Assembly (NCBI GenBank): GCA_963678585.2
Contig: CAXXGA010000001.1
Location: 434,001-498,000 of the forward strand
From: Breoghania sp963678585
GTDB lineage: Bacteria; Pseudomonadota; Alphaproteobacteria; Rhizobiales; Stappiaceae
Direction of reading: 5' to 3'
DNA: 64,000 bases
Position 1 is the stretch's first letter. Each line of letters begins with the position of its first letter. Under the pieces are notes generated by a model, which saw nothing but the letters and a program-made list of their open reading frames with translations, did not search any database and was not told the origin of the DNA. Shown one piece after another: positions 8,218 to 17,647 of the stretch. A program made the position numbers and the translations under genes.

Positions 8218-9279
8218 ATGGATAATCTGAAGGCGGAGCTTCTGCGCGGCCTCTGGTACGTGGCGACCGTCGGCTCGGACGTGAAACCGGGCAAGATGAT
8301 CTCCAAGAAGCTGATGGGAGAACTGGTGCTGCTCGGGCGCGATGGGCAAGGCAAGGTCTTTGCGCTGCGCGATATCTGTCCCCATCGCGGCATTCCGCTT
8401 TCCCATGGCCGCTTCGACGGCGAGACGGTGCAGTGCTGCTATCACGGCTGGCGCTTCAACACCGAAGGCACCTGCACCGAGATCCCCTCCACCCACGAAT
8501 ATCAGACCATCGATCTGACGCGGATCACCTGCGGGGCCTATCCTTGCGTGGAGCGGCAGGGGCTGATCTGGATCTATTTCGCTGAAAAGGGCGAGAAGCC
8601 GGAAGACGGCCGCCAGCCGGAGCCACCGCGGCTTCCCGGCTTTGCCGATAACGTTGCCCCCAAACTCGCCATCATGCAGCCCTTCGACTGTTCCGTCGAT
8701 CACGCCGCCCTCGGTCTGATGGACCCGACCCATGCCGCCTTCGTGCATACCTCGTGGTGGTTCAAGAAGAACGCCACCAAGCTGCGCCCGAAGGTGAAGG
8801 AATTCGCGCCGTCGGAACTCGGCTGGGCGATGGTGCGCCACAAGATCCCCTCGCAGAACATCGCCTACAAGGCTCTGCTGGGCGAGAACGTGACGACCGA
8901 AATCTCCTACCGCCTGCCGGGCCTGCGCATCGAGCATATCGAGGGTGACAAGCATCAGGTTCTGGGTCTGACGACGATCACCCCCATCGACGAGGACCAC
9001 ACCGAGGTTCGCCAGATCTTCTGGGCGAGCATGGGCTGGATTGCGCCGCTCAAGCCCCTCTTCCGGCACCTGATGAACGTGTTTCTGGGTCAGGACCGGC
9101 GCGTCGTCATCCAGCAGCGCGAAGGGCTCGTCTATAACCCGAAGCTCATGCTCATCAACGATGCGGATACGCAGGGGCGCTGGTGGATGCAGCTCAAGCG
9201 CGAATGGGCCGCCTCGGGGGCCGCGGGCCGGGCCTTTGAAAACCCGGTCAAGGCGAAGACGCTGCGTTGGATGAGCTAA
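8218..9279 (+). CDS. Rieske non-heme iron oxygenase, large subunit
   Basis: 353-aa oxygenase component of a ring-hydroxylating or O-demethylating system. The Rieske [2Fe-2S] site is CPHRG...CCYHGW (about residues 58-84). The mononuclear iron site is a DHAALGLMDPTHAAFVH segment near residue 160-176, in which the two histidines plus a later Asp would bind Fe(II). No ferredoxin or reductase gene is adjacent, so electrons must come from elsewhere. Homologues are labelled vanillate O-demethylase-like or aromatic dioxygenase; specificity is not readable. The upstream tandem repeat may mark regulation. Confidence 0.88.
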   Translation: MDNLKAELLRGLWYVATVGSDVKPGKMISKKLMGELVLLGRDGQGKVFALRDICPHRGIPLSHGRFDGETVQCCYHGWRFNTEGTCTEIPSTHEYQTIDLTRITCGAYPCVERQGLIWIYFAEKGEKPEDGRQPEPPRLPGFADNVAPKLAIMQPFDCSVDHAALGLMDPTHAAFVHTSWWFKKNATKLRPKVKEFAPSELGWAMVRHKIPSQNIAYKALLGENVTTEISYRLPGLRIEHIEGDKHQVLGLTTITPIDEDHTEVRQIFWASMGWIAPLKPLFRHLMNVFLGQDRRVVIQQREGLVYNPKLMLINDADTQGRWWMQLKREWAASGAAGRAFENPVKAKTLRWMS

Positions 9280-9696
9280 GATCCGGGGCGGGATGAGCCG
9301 AAGCGCGGATTTTGCCTGAAATCATGCGCGAAACCGGGCCTTTTGCACCTTGCGCTCGCATCGGCGGCGAGTATGATCGCCGGGCTTTTCAAGGGACAGG
9401 TGATGATCATCCTTATCGCACAGGGTTCAGGGCGAACCGGCGCGCATACTTGCGCGAAGGGAACCGTGCGCGCGACCCGGCCTGTCCGCATTTCGCTTTC
9501 CGCGGCCCATCAGGGCCCGGCCTGCGGGCGATTTAGCAGCGCGTGCTGATCGCGCCCGGCTGATCCTTTCGGGCAATCGCGGCGCATCAACGCCGCACCC
9601 TTATGGATTGTCCCGACGTTTGAAGCTAAAAGACCCATCGACGTTCCGCCGCAGCCGCGCGAAACCTTCCGCGTGGCGCGAAGCAATCGAGTGACC
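9280..9696. other. Intergenic region before pheS
   Basis: 417 bases without a credible gene. A GCGGCG-CATCAA-CGCCGC hairpin lies at 9577-9594, about 100 bases before pheS. I looked for a Phe-rich leader peptide and for a T-box and saw neither. Confidence 0.4.
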
Positions 9697-10779
9697 ATGT
9701 CCGACCTGCAAACTCTCGAATCCGAACTGAATGCCGCCATCGAGGCGGCAGGCGACGAAGCCGCCCTTGAAGCCGTGCGCGTGGGCGCGCTCGGCAAGAA
9801 GGGCGTCGTCTCCGAAAAGATGAAGACGCTCGGCAAGATGAGCCCGGAAGAGCGCCAGACCATGGGGCCCGCGCTGAACGGCCTCAAGCTGCGCGTCACA
9901 GAGGCAATTGCCGCACGCAAGGAAGTGCTGGAAGACGCAGCCCTTGAAGCGCGCCTTGCAAGCGAGCGCATCGACGTGACGCTGCCGGTTCGCCCCGGCC
10001 CGGCCAACGAAGGCCGCATCCATCCGGTCTCGCAAGTGATCGACGAACTGACCGCCATCTTCGCCGACATGGGCTTTTCCATCGCCGAAGGCCCGGACAT
10101 CGAGACGGACGAGCACAATTTCACCGCGCTCAACTTTCCCGAAGGGCATCCGGCGCGCGAGATGCACGACACGTTCTTCTTCCCCGAAAAGGAAGACGGC
10201 GACCGGCTGCTTTTGCGCACGCACACCTCCACGGTGCAGATCCGCACCATGCGCGAGAGCGAGCCGCCGCACCGCGTGATCATTCCCGGCCGCACCTATC
10301 GCTGCGACAGCGACCAGACCCACACCCCGATGTTCCATCAGGTGGAAGGGCTCGTCATCGACAAGGGTAGCCATATCGGTCACCTGAAGTGGATCCTGCA
10401 GGAATTCTGCAAGTCCTTCTTCGAGGTGGACGACATCAAGATGCGCTTCCGCCCCTCCTTCTTCCCCTTCACCGAGCCCTCCATGGAAGTGGATATCGGC
10501 TGCAAGTTCGCGGGCGACGAGATCCGCATCGGCGAAGGCGACGACTGGCTGGAAATCCTGGGCTGCGGCATGGTGCATCCCAACGTGCTGCGCAATTGCG
10601 GCCTCGATCCGGACGTCTATCAGGGCTTCGCCTGGGGCATGGGCATCGACCGCATCGCCATGCTGAAATACGGCATGCCGGACCTGCGCGCCTTCTTCGA
10701 CGCGGACCTGCGCTGGATCAAGCACTACGGCTTCCGCCCGCTCGACCTGCCTACCCTGTTCGGGGGATTGAGCTCCTGA
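9697..10779 (+). CDS. pheS: Phenylalanyl-tRNA synthetase alpha subunit
   Basis: Class II synthetase catalytic subunit, 360 aa, forming an alpha2-beta2 enzyme with PheT. N-terminal coiled coil (residues 1-85), then motif HPVSQVIDEL, motif 2 LLLRTHTSTVQIRTM and HRVIIPGRTYRCDSDQTHTPMFHQVEG, and motif 3 GMGIDRIAMLKYG near 325. Start ATG 9697 (MSDLQTLESE); the frame opens 24 bases earlier. It leads pheT by 49 bases. Confidence 0.97.
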   Translation: MSDLQTLESELNAAIEAAGDEAALEAVRVGALGKKGVVSEKMKTLGKMSPEERQTMGPALNGLKLRVTEAIAARKEVLEDAALEARLASERIDVTLPVRPGPANEGRIHPVSQVIDELTAIFADMGFSIAEGPDIETDEHNFTALNFPEGHPAREMHDTFFFPEKEDGDRLLLRTHTSTVQIRTMRESEPPHRVIIPGRTYRCDSDQTHTPMFHQVEGLVIDKGSHIGHLKWILQEFCKSFFEVDDIKMRFRPSFFPFTEPSMEVDIGCKFAGDEIRIGEGDDWLEILGCGMVHPNVLRNCGLDPDVYQGFAWGMGIDRIAMLKYGMPDLRAFFDADLRWIKHYGFRPLDLPTLFGGLSS

Positions 10780-10828
10780 CAATGAGCCAGGCCGTCGTCG
10801 TAACAATTTCCGCAAGAAGAGCGATCCA

Positions 10829-13246
10829 ATGAAATTCACCCTTTCCTGGCTCAAGGACCACCTGGAAACGGACGCCACGCTCGACGAGATCGTCGAGACG
10901 CTGACCATGATCGGCCTTGAGGTCGAGGAGGTCATCGATCCGGCCGCCAAGCTGGCCCCGTTCCACATCGCCCGCGTCGTCGACGCCAAGCCGCACCCCA
11001 ATGCCGACCGGCTGAAGGTGCTGACCGTCGACGCCGGTTCCGGCGAGCCGCTGCAGATCGTGTGCGGCGCGCCCAATGCGCGCGCCGGTCTCGTCGGCGT
11101 GCTGGCGCGGCCCGGCGACTATGTTCCCGGCATCGACGTCACGCTGTCGGTCGGCAAGATCCGCGACATCGAGAGCTTCGGCATGATGTGCTCGGAGCGC
11201 GAGCTTGAGCTTTCCGACGAGCATAACGGCATCATCGATCTGGGCGAGGATGCCCCCGTCGGCGTCAATTACGCCGAATGGGCGGGGCTCGACGATCCGG
11301 TCATCGATATCGCCATCACGCCCAACCGATCCGACTGCCTCGGCGTTCACGGCGTGGCGCGCGATCTGGCGGCCGCCGGTCTCGGCAAGCTGATCGAGCC
11401 CAGGCGCGAGCCGGTGCGCGGCGACGGGCCCTGCCCGGTTTCCGTGAAGCTCGCCTTCGGCGATACGCCCTCGCTGTGCCCGGCCTTCGGCCTGCGGCTC
11501 GTCAAGGGCGTGAAGAACGGGCCGAGCCCGAAGTGGATGCAGCAGCGTCTCATCGCCATCGGGCTTCGCCCGATCAACACGCTGGTCGATATCACCAACT
11601 ACATGACCTACGACCGCGGTCGTCCGCTGCACGTCTTCGATGCGGCCAAGGTCAAGGGCGACCTCGTGGTGCGCCGCGGCCGTGTGGGCGAGAGCATTCT
11701 GGCGCTCGACGGCAAGGAATACGCCGTCGACCAGACCATGTGCGTCATCTCAGACGACAAGGAACTGGAATCCATCGGCGGCATCATGGGCGGCGAAATG
11801 TCGGGCTGCTCGGAAGAGACCACCGACGTGCTGATCGAATCCGCACTTTGGGAGCCGATCAACATCGCCCAGACCGGCCGCAAGCTCGGGCTCAACTCCG
11901 ATGCGCGCTTCCGGTTCGAGCGCGGCGTCGATCCCGCCTTCATGATCCCCGGTCTGGAAGAAGCCACGCGGCTGGTCGTCGATCTTTGCGGCGGCACGGC
12001 CAGCGAGATGGAGATCGCGGGCGAGGTTCCCGATCACGATCACATCGTGGAGTTCCCGATTTCCGAGGTGAAGCGTCTCTCCGGGCTCGAAGTCTCGTCC
12101 GCCGAGATCAAGGTGGTGCTGAGCCGCCTCGGCTTCTGGACGTCGGGCACCGGCACGCATTGGAAGGTCGCGGTGCCGAGCTGGCGCCCCGACATTTACG
12201 GCAAGGCGGATCTCGTTGAAGAGGTCGTGCGCATCGTCGGCGTCGACAAGGTGCCGACCACGCCGCTGCCGCGTCTGGACAGCGTCGGCCGTCAGGTTCT
12301 GACCACCGGCCAGCTGCGCCGCAACAAGGCCCGCCGCATGCTGGCGGCCCGCGGTCTCAACGAGGCGGTGACATGGTCCTTCATTCCCCATGACCACGCC
12401 ATGACGTTCGGCGGCGGGAAGCCGGAAGCGGCCCTTGCAAACCCGATCTCCACCGACATGTCGGACATGCGTCCGAGCCTCGTGCCGGGCCTTCTCAGTG
12501 CAGCCCAGCGCAATGCCGACCGCGGCAACGGCGATGTGGCCCTGTTCGAGGTCGGGCAGGTGTTCCTCGGCGACAAGCCAGAAGACCAGAAGCGGGTCGC
12601 CGCAGGCGTGCGCCGCGGCACCGCGGTGATGACCGGCGCAGGCCGCCACTGGGCGGGCTCTGCTTCCCCCGTCAGCGCCTATGACGCCAAGGCCGACGCC
12701 ATTGCAGCCCTTGAGGCGGCAGGCGCGCCGACCGGGAACCTTCAGGTCTTCGCAGAAGCGCCCGACTGGTATCACCCGGGCCGTTCCGGAACGCTGCGGC
12801 TGGGGCCGAAGAACATTCTCGCCGCCTTCGGCGAGGTCCACCCGAAAGTCCTGAAGAAGCTCGACGTGGAAGGCCCGATCGTGGCTTTCGAGGTCTATCT
12901 CGACGCCATTCCGACGCCGAAGGGCAAGGGCGGACGCTCCAAGGGCGCGCTGGCGCTGGCCGGGCTCACCCCGGTGCGTCGCGATTTTGCTTTCATCGTC
13001 GATGAAGGCGTGGAAGCCGAGAAGCTGCTGCGCGCCGCGCGGTCGGCGGAAAAGACGCTGATCCGAGAGGTCAATGTCTTCGACGTCTATCGCGGAACGG
13101 GCGTCGGCGAGGGCAAGAAGTCCATCGCCATCGACGTCACGCTTCAGCCGGTGGAGCGTACGCTCACCGAAGAGGACATCGAGGCGATTGCAGCCAAGAT
13201 CGTTGCGGGCGTGGAAAAGGCGACCGGCGGCACGCTGCGCGGCTGA
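10829..13246 (+). CDS. pheT: Phenylalanyl-tRNA synthetase beta subunit
   Basis: 805 aa, full length. Domains in order: N-terminal OB tRNA-binding domain (MKFTLSWLKDHLETD; ADRLKVLTVDAG), B3/4 editing domain with INTLVDITNYMTYDRGRPLHVFDA, B5 domain, a pseudo-catalytic core (ARRMLAARGLNEAVTWSF), and C-terminal anticodon-binding FDX domain (VRRDFAFIVDEGVEAEKLL). Second gene of the pheST operon, followed by a terminator. Confidence 0.97.
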   Translation: MKFTLSWLKDHLETDATLDEIVETLTMIGLEVEEVIDPAAKLAPFHIARVVDAKPHPNADRLKVLTVDAGSGEPLQIVCGAPNARAGLVGVLARPGDYVPGIDVTLSVGKIRDIESFGMMCSERELELSDEHNGIIDLGEDAPVGVNYAEWAGLDDPVIDIAITPNRSDCLGVHGVARDLAAAGLGKLIEPRREPVRGDGPCPVSVKLAFGDTPSLCPAFGLRLVKGVKNGPSPKWMQQRLIAIGLRPINTLVDITNYMTYDRGRPLHVFDAAKVKGDLVVRRGRVGESILALDGKEYAVDQTMCVISDDKELESIGGIMGGEMSGCSEETTDVLIESALWEPINIAQTGRKLGLNSDARFRFERGVDPAFMIPGLEEATRLVVDLCGGTASEMEIAGEVPDHDHIVEFPISEVKRLSGLEVSSAEIKVVLSRLGFWTSGTGTHWKVAVPSWRPDIYGKADLVEEVVRIVGVDKVPTTPLPRLDSVGRQVLTTGQLRRNKARRMLAARGLNEAVTWSFIPHDHAMTFGGGKPEAALANPISTDMSDMRPSLVPGLLSAAQRNADRGNGDVALFEVGQVFLGDKPEDQKRVAAGVRRGTAVMTGAGRHWAGSASPVSAYDAKADAIAALEAAGAPTGNLQVFAEAPDWYHPGRSGTLRLGPKNILAAFGEVHPKVLKKLDVEGPIVAFEVYLDAIPTPKGKGGRSKGALALAGLTPVRRDFAFIVDEGVEAEKLLRAARSAEKTLIREVNVFDVYRGTGVGEGKKSIAIDVTLQPVERTLTEEDIEAIAAKIVAGVEKATGGTLRG

Positions 13247-13267
13247 TCCCGCCAGACCAAAACGTCA

Positions 13268-13306
13268 GAAGGGGGGTGGAGCCTGACGGGCACCGCCCCT
13301 TTTTCT
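13268..13306 (+). terminator. Terminator after pheT
   Basis: AGGGGGGTG pairs with CACCGCCCC (one bulge) and is followed by TTTTTCTTT, 22 bases beyond pheT. Confidence 0.65.
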
Positions 13307-13324
13307 TTGGCTGACAGCGAGGGC

Positions 13325-14308
13325 TCAGTACCAGTGGCCGAGCCCGCGCACGCGCATGCGGGGCTTGCCCACCGAGGGCACCAGCGAGCGGCCAATCTTT
13401 GCCGGAACATCGGGGAAGTGCTCGTGTTCGCGTCCCTCGTGGCGAGGCACAAGGTCCAGAATGCGCTGTACGCGCTCTGCGGTGGTCGGGTGGGTGCGCA
13501 GGAGCGACGGCTCGGGGATGCGCGAGCCCGGCAGCGTCATGGCCTCCCAGCGCCTTCCCTGAACGCTTTCAAGCTTGGTGAGGGCCGACACGAGGCCGTG
13601 CGGATCGCCGGTGAGGCCGACGGCATCGAGATCGGCGTCATATTCGCGGGTGCGCGACAGCGCCAGTTGCAGCAGACCGCCGATGGTGGGGGCCGCCAGC
13701 AGCAGGAGAATGCCGAGCCATGGCACGCCGCCGCCGTTTGCAATCAGCATCGGCAGATTGAAGGCCAGCATGAACAGGCCGATGATCGACATGGAGCTTG
13801 TCATGCGTGCCACAACGTCGGCCAGCGCCATCACCTTCACGTCGCCATTGGCGATATGGCTCAGTTCATGGGCCATGACGCCCGCGAATTCGCGCAAGGT
13901 GAGCTGACGTAAAAGCCCGTCGGTGACGCAGACGACCGCCTTTTCGGGCCGTCCCACCGTGAAGGCGTTCAGCATCGGCGAGGGGATGTAATAGAGCTGC
14001 GGCTCGGCGGGCAGCCCCGCGCGGAACGCCAGTTCGCGGACGACGTCGTGGCCTTCGGGAAAGACGCGCTCGGGAAGGCGGCGCGCGCGATAGAGCTTCA
14101 GAACCCAGATCGGCGAGACGTTGGTGGCGGCGATCAGCGAGACCGCCCCGCCAAGCGTGATCCAGATGAGGCCGGAAAGCCCCGCCAGCGCCCATGCGCA
14201 AGCGCCCAGCAGCATCAGGCTGCCGCCTGCCAGAAGCCAGGTGTGCAGCATGTTCGCGATCTTGCGCCGCCTGCGGACGGCCGGTCGTAACTGGAGCGGT
14301 TCCATCAT
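13325..14308 (-). CDS. M48-family (HtpX-like) membrane metalloprotease
   Basis: 327-aa zinc protease. Two hydrophobic segments near residues 24-65 anchor it in the inner membrane. The zinc site is HELSHIANGD (HExxH) around residue 146, with the third ligand in the TREYDADLDAVGLTG segment; a further membrane pair follows the active site. This is the HtpX/M48B layout for quality control of membrane proteins, but the N-terminal basic stretch LRPAVRRRRKIAN and the 40-residue C-terminal tail differ from E. coli HtpX, so I leave the symbol out. Convergent with pheT. Confidence 0.87.
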   Translation of the reverse strand: MMEPLQLRPAVRRRRKIANMLHTWLLAGGSLMLLGACAWALAGLSGLIWITLGGAVSLIAATNVSPIWVLKLYRARRLPERVFPEGHDVVRELAFRAGLPAEPQLYYIPSPMLNAFTVGRPEKAVVCVTDGLLRQLTLREFAGVMAHELSHIANGDVKVMALADVVARMTSSMSIIGLFMLAFNLPMLIANGGGVPWLGILLLLAAPTIGGLLQLALSRTREYDADLDAVGLTGDPHGLVSALTKLESVQGRRWEAMTLPGSRIPEPSLLRTHPTTAERVQRILDLVPRHEGREHEHFPDVPAKIGRSLVPSVGKPRMRVRGLGHWY

Positions 14309-14787
14309 GGTCCTGATATAGGGTGTGCGAGCGCGTTTCGCAGGGGGACCGCCGTCGCGACGGGCAAGACCGTCACGGGCGGTGTCTCCTCCATTGCCTG
14401 TTTCTCATAGCACCGCAACCGACTTCGAAACGTCAACTCCGACGGAGCCGGGCCCCGCCTCTCGCGATCCGGCGCATGATTTTATGACATCTCCCGATTG
14501 CACCGCACCGCCGCGCCGGCAGGATCGCATGTTCTTCCCTCCCCCGCGACGTGTCGCCCCTTTTGCGCCGAACCGCAGGGAAACCCCGCTCGCAACAGTT
14601 GACAGGGGGCCGGTGAAAGCGAATTGTCGGGCGCTGCGTCGCAGCTTCTGACGGGAGGAAAGCCTGAAGCAAGGTGGCAACAGGACAATCGGGTTATCGG
14701 CTGGGTGCCTTGCGCGCCAGGGCGCACCGCGACGGTCTGACCGCAGAACGGGCGTATGTGTTGAGTTGCTCGATCGAGGAATGATCA
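14309..14787. other. Intergenic region upstream of TRAP binding protein
   Basis: 479 bases between divergent genes. A perfect TTGACA at 14599-14604 has only a poor -10 match (AATTGT at 14622-14627). No coding sequence, RNA or repeat is convincing. Confidence 0.35.
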
Positions 14788-15960
14788 ATGACGCAAGATA
14801 AACGGGAACACCCCGGCCGGGGGTCCGATCGCGTGGAGGACAAGGCAATGACGGATGAGGGCAAGGGCAGGCGCGTGAACCGCCGCTCACTGATGGCAGG
14901 CATCGGCGGAGGGGCAGCCGCATTGCTTGCAGCCCCGCATGTGGCGCGCGCGCAGAGCCCGATCATCTGGAAAATGGCGACGAGCTGGCCGAAGGGCTCG
15001 CCGGGCCCCGGCGGCAACGCCCAGCGTCTGGCCGACATGATCACGACCATGTCCGGCGGGCGGCTGACGGTTCAGCTTTTCGGCGCAGGCGAACTGGTGC
15101 CGCCCTTCGAGGTGTTCGATGCGGTGGCCTCCGGTGCCGCCGAATGCGGGCATTCCAGCCCCTATTACTGGCAGGGCAAGGATCAGGCGTTCCACTTCTT
15201 CACCGGCATCCCCTTCGGGCTGACGGCGGAAGAACATGCCGGCTGGCTCTATTTCGGCGGCGGTCAGGAACTGTGGGACAAGGCCTATGAGCCCTTCGGC
15301 GTCGTGCCGTTCCTGTCCGGGTCCTCCGGCGTGCAGGCAGGTGGCTGGTTCGCCAAGGAAATCAACACGCTCGACGACCTCAAGGGCCTCAAGATGCGCA
15401 TTGCCGGGCTTGGCGGCACCGTCATGCGGCGGCTGGGGGTCAATGTCGTGCTGCTGCCGCCGGGCGAGATCTTCGCCGCGATGCAGGCGGGCACGATCGA
15501 CGCGGCGGAATGGGTCGGCCCGTGGAACGATCTGGCTTTCGGGCTCTACAAGGTCGCGCCCTACTACTACATGCCGGCCTTCCACGAGCTTGGCCCCGCT
15601 CTAGAGCTGATCGTCAACAAGGCCCAGTACGAGGCGTTGCCGGAAGACCTGCGCGAGATCGTCAAGCGGGCGTCCATGGCGTCCTCCATGGAAGCGCTTG
15701 CCGACTTCACGTTCCACAATATCGAGAGCTTCCGCCCGCTTCTGGAAAAGAAGGGCGTGGAGCTGCGCACCTTCTCGCCGGAGATCGTGAACGCTCTTGC
15801 GGTGGAATCGGAAAAGGTGCTCGCCGACATCGCCTCCGCCAGCCCGCTGGCCAAGGAAGTGCACGATTCCTTCGTCGCCTATCGCGCGAAGGCGGTCGAA
15901 TACGCCAGTTCGGCGACGCTGGCCGGGCTCGCCATGCGCGATGCCGCGCTGACCCGCTGA
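14788..15960 (+). CDS. TRAP transporter substrate-binding protein, Tat-type signal
   Basis: Periplasmic solute receptor of the DctP/TakP type, 390 aa as read from ATG 14788 (GAGGA seven bases upstream) or 370 aa from ATG 14848 (GGAGGA at 14835). The signal is NRRSLMAGIGGGAAALLAAPHVARA, a twin-arginine form, so it is likely exported folded. Family blocks: WKMATSWPKGSPGPGGNAQRLADMI, the conserved Arg region LKGLKMRIAGLGG (carboxylate binding), and AAEWVGPWNDLAFGLYK. Closest in style to 2-oxoacid or lactate TRAP receptors. No small or large TRAP permease gene is adjacent, so it is an orphan receptor here. Confidence 0.88.
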   Translation: MTQDKREHPGRGSDRVEDKAMTDEGKGRRVNRRSLMAGIGGGAAALLAAPHVARAQSPIIWKMATSWPKGSPGPGGNAQRLADMITTMSGGRLTVQLFGAGELVPPFEVFDAVASGAAECGHSSPYYWQGKDQAFHFFTGIPFGLTAEEHAGWLYFGGGQELWDKAYEPFGVVPFLSGSSGVQAGGWFAKEINTLDDLKGLKMRIAGLGGTVMRRLGVNVVLLPPGEIFAAMQAGTIDAAEWVGPWNDLAFGLYKVAPYYYMPAFHELGPALELIVNKAQYEALPEDLREIVKRASMASSMEALADFTFHNIESFRPLLEKKGVELRTFSPEIVNALAVESEKVLADIASASPLAKEVHDSFVAYRAKAVEYASSATLAGLAMRDAALTR

Positions 15961-15997
15961 GGCACATCGGGGCCGCTAACCGGCTCGTTTGAAAAGA

Positions 15998-16032
15998 AAA
16001 CCCCGGCGCCTTCGCCAAGGCCGCCGGGGTTT
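15998..16032. terminator. Bidirectional terminator between TRAP receptor and msrA
   Basis: AAAACCCCGGCG and CGCCGGGGTTT form a stem with flanking A and T tracts, so it can serve both converging genes. Confidence 0.8.
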
Positions 16033-16063
16033 CGCATCTGGAACGCCGTGTTATCGCCCGGCC

Positions 16064-16732
16064 TCAGGCGGAGGCGGGATTTCCCTGCGCGCAGGTGATG
16101 CCGGTTCCGCGAATGCCGCAATAACCGTTGGGGTGCTTGGCCAGATACTGCTGGTGATATTCCTCGGCGAAATAGAAGGAGCGCATGGGGCGGATTTCCG
16201 TCGTGATCTCGCCGCGCCCGTTTTCGCTCAGCGCCTGCTGATAGGCGTCGCGCGAGCGCTCGGCGACGGCCAGCGTCTCCTCGTCGGGCAGATAGAGCGC
16301 GGAGCGATACTGCGTGCCGATATCGTTGCCCTGACGCATGCCCTGCGTCGGATTGTGGTTTTCCCAGAAAGCCGCCAGAAGCGTTTCCAGATCGATCAGT
16401 TCGGGCTCGTAGACGATCTTCACCACTTCCGCATGACCCGTTCCGCCGGAACAGACCTCTTCATAGGTCGGATTGGGCGTGTGGCCGCCCGCATAGCCGA
16501 CCGCGGTGACCCAGACACCGTCGAGTTGCCAGAAAATCCGCTCCGCGCCCCAGAAGCAGCCCATGCCGACAAGCAGGCTCATGCTGTTGGCGGGATAGTG
16601 ACCGGTGAGCCGCCTGCCATTGACGAAGTGCTTTTCCGCCGTCGGAATGACACGCGGACGCCCGGGCAAGGCTTCATGCGGCGCAGGAAGCCGGCCTTTT
16701 CGGGTCAAACGGTCAAACAGGTTCATCTTCAA
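16064..16732 (-). CDS. msrA: Peptide methionine-S-sulfoxide reductase A
   Basis: Reduces the S-epimer of methionine sulfoxide in proteins. 222 aa with the catalytic GCFWGAERIF motif at about residue 58 and the conserved GYAGG, GTGHAEVV and FWENHNPTQGMRQGNDIGTQYRS blocks. A resolving cysteine lies near the C-terminus in GYCGIRGTGITCAQG. An N-terminal extension of about 50 residues precedes the catalytic core, as in E. coli-type MsrA. Start ATG 16732 or 16726. No msrB is adjacent. Confidence 0.95.
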   Translation of the reverse strand: MKMNLFDRLTRKGRLPAPHEALPGRPRVIPTAEKHFVNGRRLTGHYPANSMSLLVGMGCFWGAERIFWQLDGVWVTAVGYAGGHTPNPTYEEVCSGGTGHAEVVKIVYEPELIDLETLLAAFWENHNPTQGMRQGNDIGTQYRSALYLPDEETLAVAERSRDAYQQALSENGRGEITTEIRPMRSFYFAEEYHQQYLAKHPNGYCGIRGTGITCAQGNPASA

Positions 16733-16795
16733 GCCCCAAAACTCTCACGCTCCGCCGGGTGCTGCGGCCGGTTCGGCACAGGTTCCCGGCCTGGC

Positions 16796-17128
16796 TCAGG
16801 CCACGCCGTATCGCCGCCTGCGGCGGCGCGTTCCCATCCATACAAAAAGCGCGCCAAGCACGCCCGCAACGCACCACGTAGGCAGTAAAAGAATCCATTG
16901 TATGACCGGATCCCACAACCAGGGCGCCACGTGACGTTGCACCGCAGCTTGCGCGGCGTTCAGGGATTCAGGGGCGTATTCATACCAATGCGCCCCGAAG
17001 GGGGTGGTAACCAGTTGCGACGCGGCGATCGATCTCGTGCCGTCAATGACAGCCGTGACCAACGCAACTGCGACGCAGAGAATCCCTATGATTCTCGACA
17101 GGAAAGACAACATCGACTGCTCCGACAC
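16796..17128 (-). CDS. Small membrane protein, unknown function
   Basis: 110 aa with two predicted membrane helices: ILCVAVALVTAVIDG at about residues 16-30 and WILLLPTWCVAGVLGALFVWMG at about 78-99. A soluble loop of about 45 residues lies between (FGAHWYEYAPESLNAAQAAV) and a run of arginines follows the second helix, which by the positive-inside rule puts both ends in the cytoplasm. No family recognised. ATG 17113 (MLSFLSR) is an alternative start. Confidence 0.6.
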   Translation of the reverse strand: MSEQSMLSFLSRIIGILCVAVALVTAVIDGTRSIAASQLVTTPFGAHWYEYAPESLNAAQAAVQRHVAPWLWDPVIQWILLLPTWCVAGVLGALFVWMGTRRRRRRYGVA

Positions 17129-17362
17129 TTTGCATCACGGGCTCACTGGCAGTCCCTATGCGTTAACGATAGCTAACGTGCAAGGGAAGCACAGTCTACC
17201 CCACCCCCCCGCGGCGCTCAGCCGCCGCAAGGGGCTTGAAATAGGGTTTCTGCGCTTCGCGGACAATGCCGCTCGCCCTTCGTGACAACCCGTCACGCCC
17301 CTTGAGATCCACCGTCACGACATCTCGCCGCGAATTATGCACAAATGCCGCTTCGCAGGTAC

Positions 17363-17390
17363 TTGCGCTCAAGCCCCTGATCGCTATATT
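17363..17390 (+). promoter_or_regulatory. Candidate promoter of tRNA-Ser
   Basis: TTGCGC at 17363-17368 and TATATT at 17385-17390, spacer 16, about 130 bases before the tRNA. The rest of the 17129-17519 gap holds no gene. Confidence 0.4.
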
Positions 17391-17519
17391 GCGCCTCCCG
17401 TGGGCACAGGAAAACCACGTCGCACCGGATCGGTTCCACCGATTGCGACGAGGTCGCCGGAAACTTCGAGAAAACGCGGTTTTCCCGACATTCCGAAACA
17501 GCTTGTGTTTCCCGCATAC

Positions 17520-17609
17520 GGAGAGGTGGCCGAGTGGTCGAAGGCGCACGCCTGGAACGCGTGTAGGCGGGTAACCGTCTCGAGGGTTCGAATCCCTCTC
17601 TCTCCGCCA
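17520..17609 (+). tRNA. tRNA-Ser (GGA anticodon)
   Basis: 90 bases including an encoded CCA. The acceptor stem is GGAGAGG / TCTCTCC, the anticodon arm CACGC-CTGGAAC-GCGTG gives GGA (reads UCC/UCU), followed by the long variable arm of a serine tRNA and a GGTTCGAATCC T arm. Its 3' end is the integration target of the island that follows; the copy here stays intact. Confidence 0.96.
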
Positions 17610-17647
17610 TTTCATTATAATGAGCCTGTGATGAGCCTCCCGTTGGG
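17602..17647. repeat. Left attachment repeat (attL), overlaps tRNA-Ser 3' end
   Basis: 46 bases, beginning CTCCGCCA (end of the tRNA) and ending CCCGTTGGG, identical to 35425-35470. Similarity continues imperfectly to 17677 (T tract, GTTTCA, AGGCGTTT). The internal ATTATAATGA and the GAGCCTCCCG..GGGAGCTTTTTT part also act as the tRNA terminator. Confidence 0.93.

Noticed and set aside
9280..9696. Attenuator or Phe leader peptide upstream of pheS
   Set aside because: No Phe-rich short ORF or matching alternative hairpins were seen.
14599..14627. Promoter for the TRAP receptor
   Set aside because: Perfect TTGACA but a poor -10 box; insufficient support.
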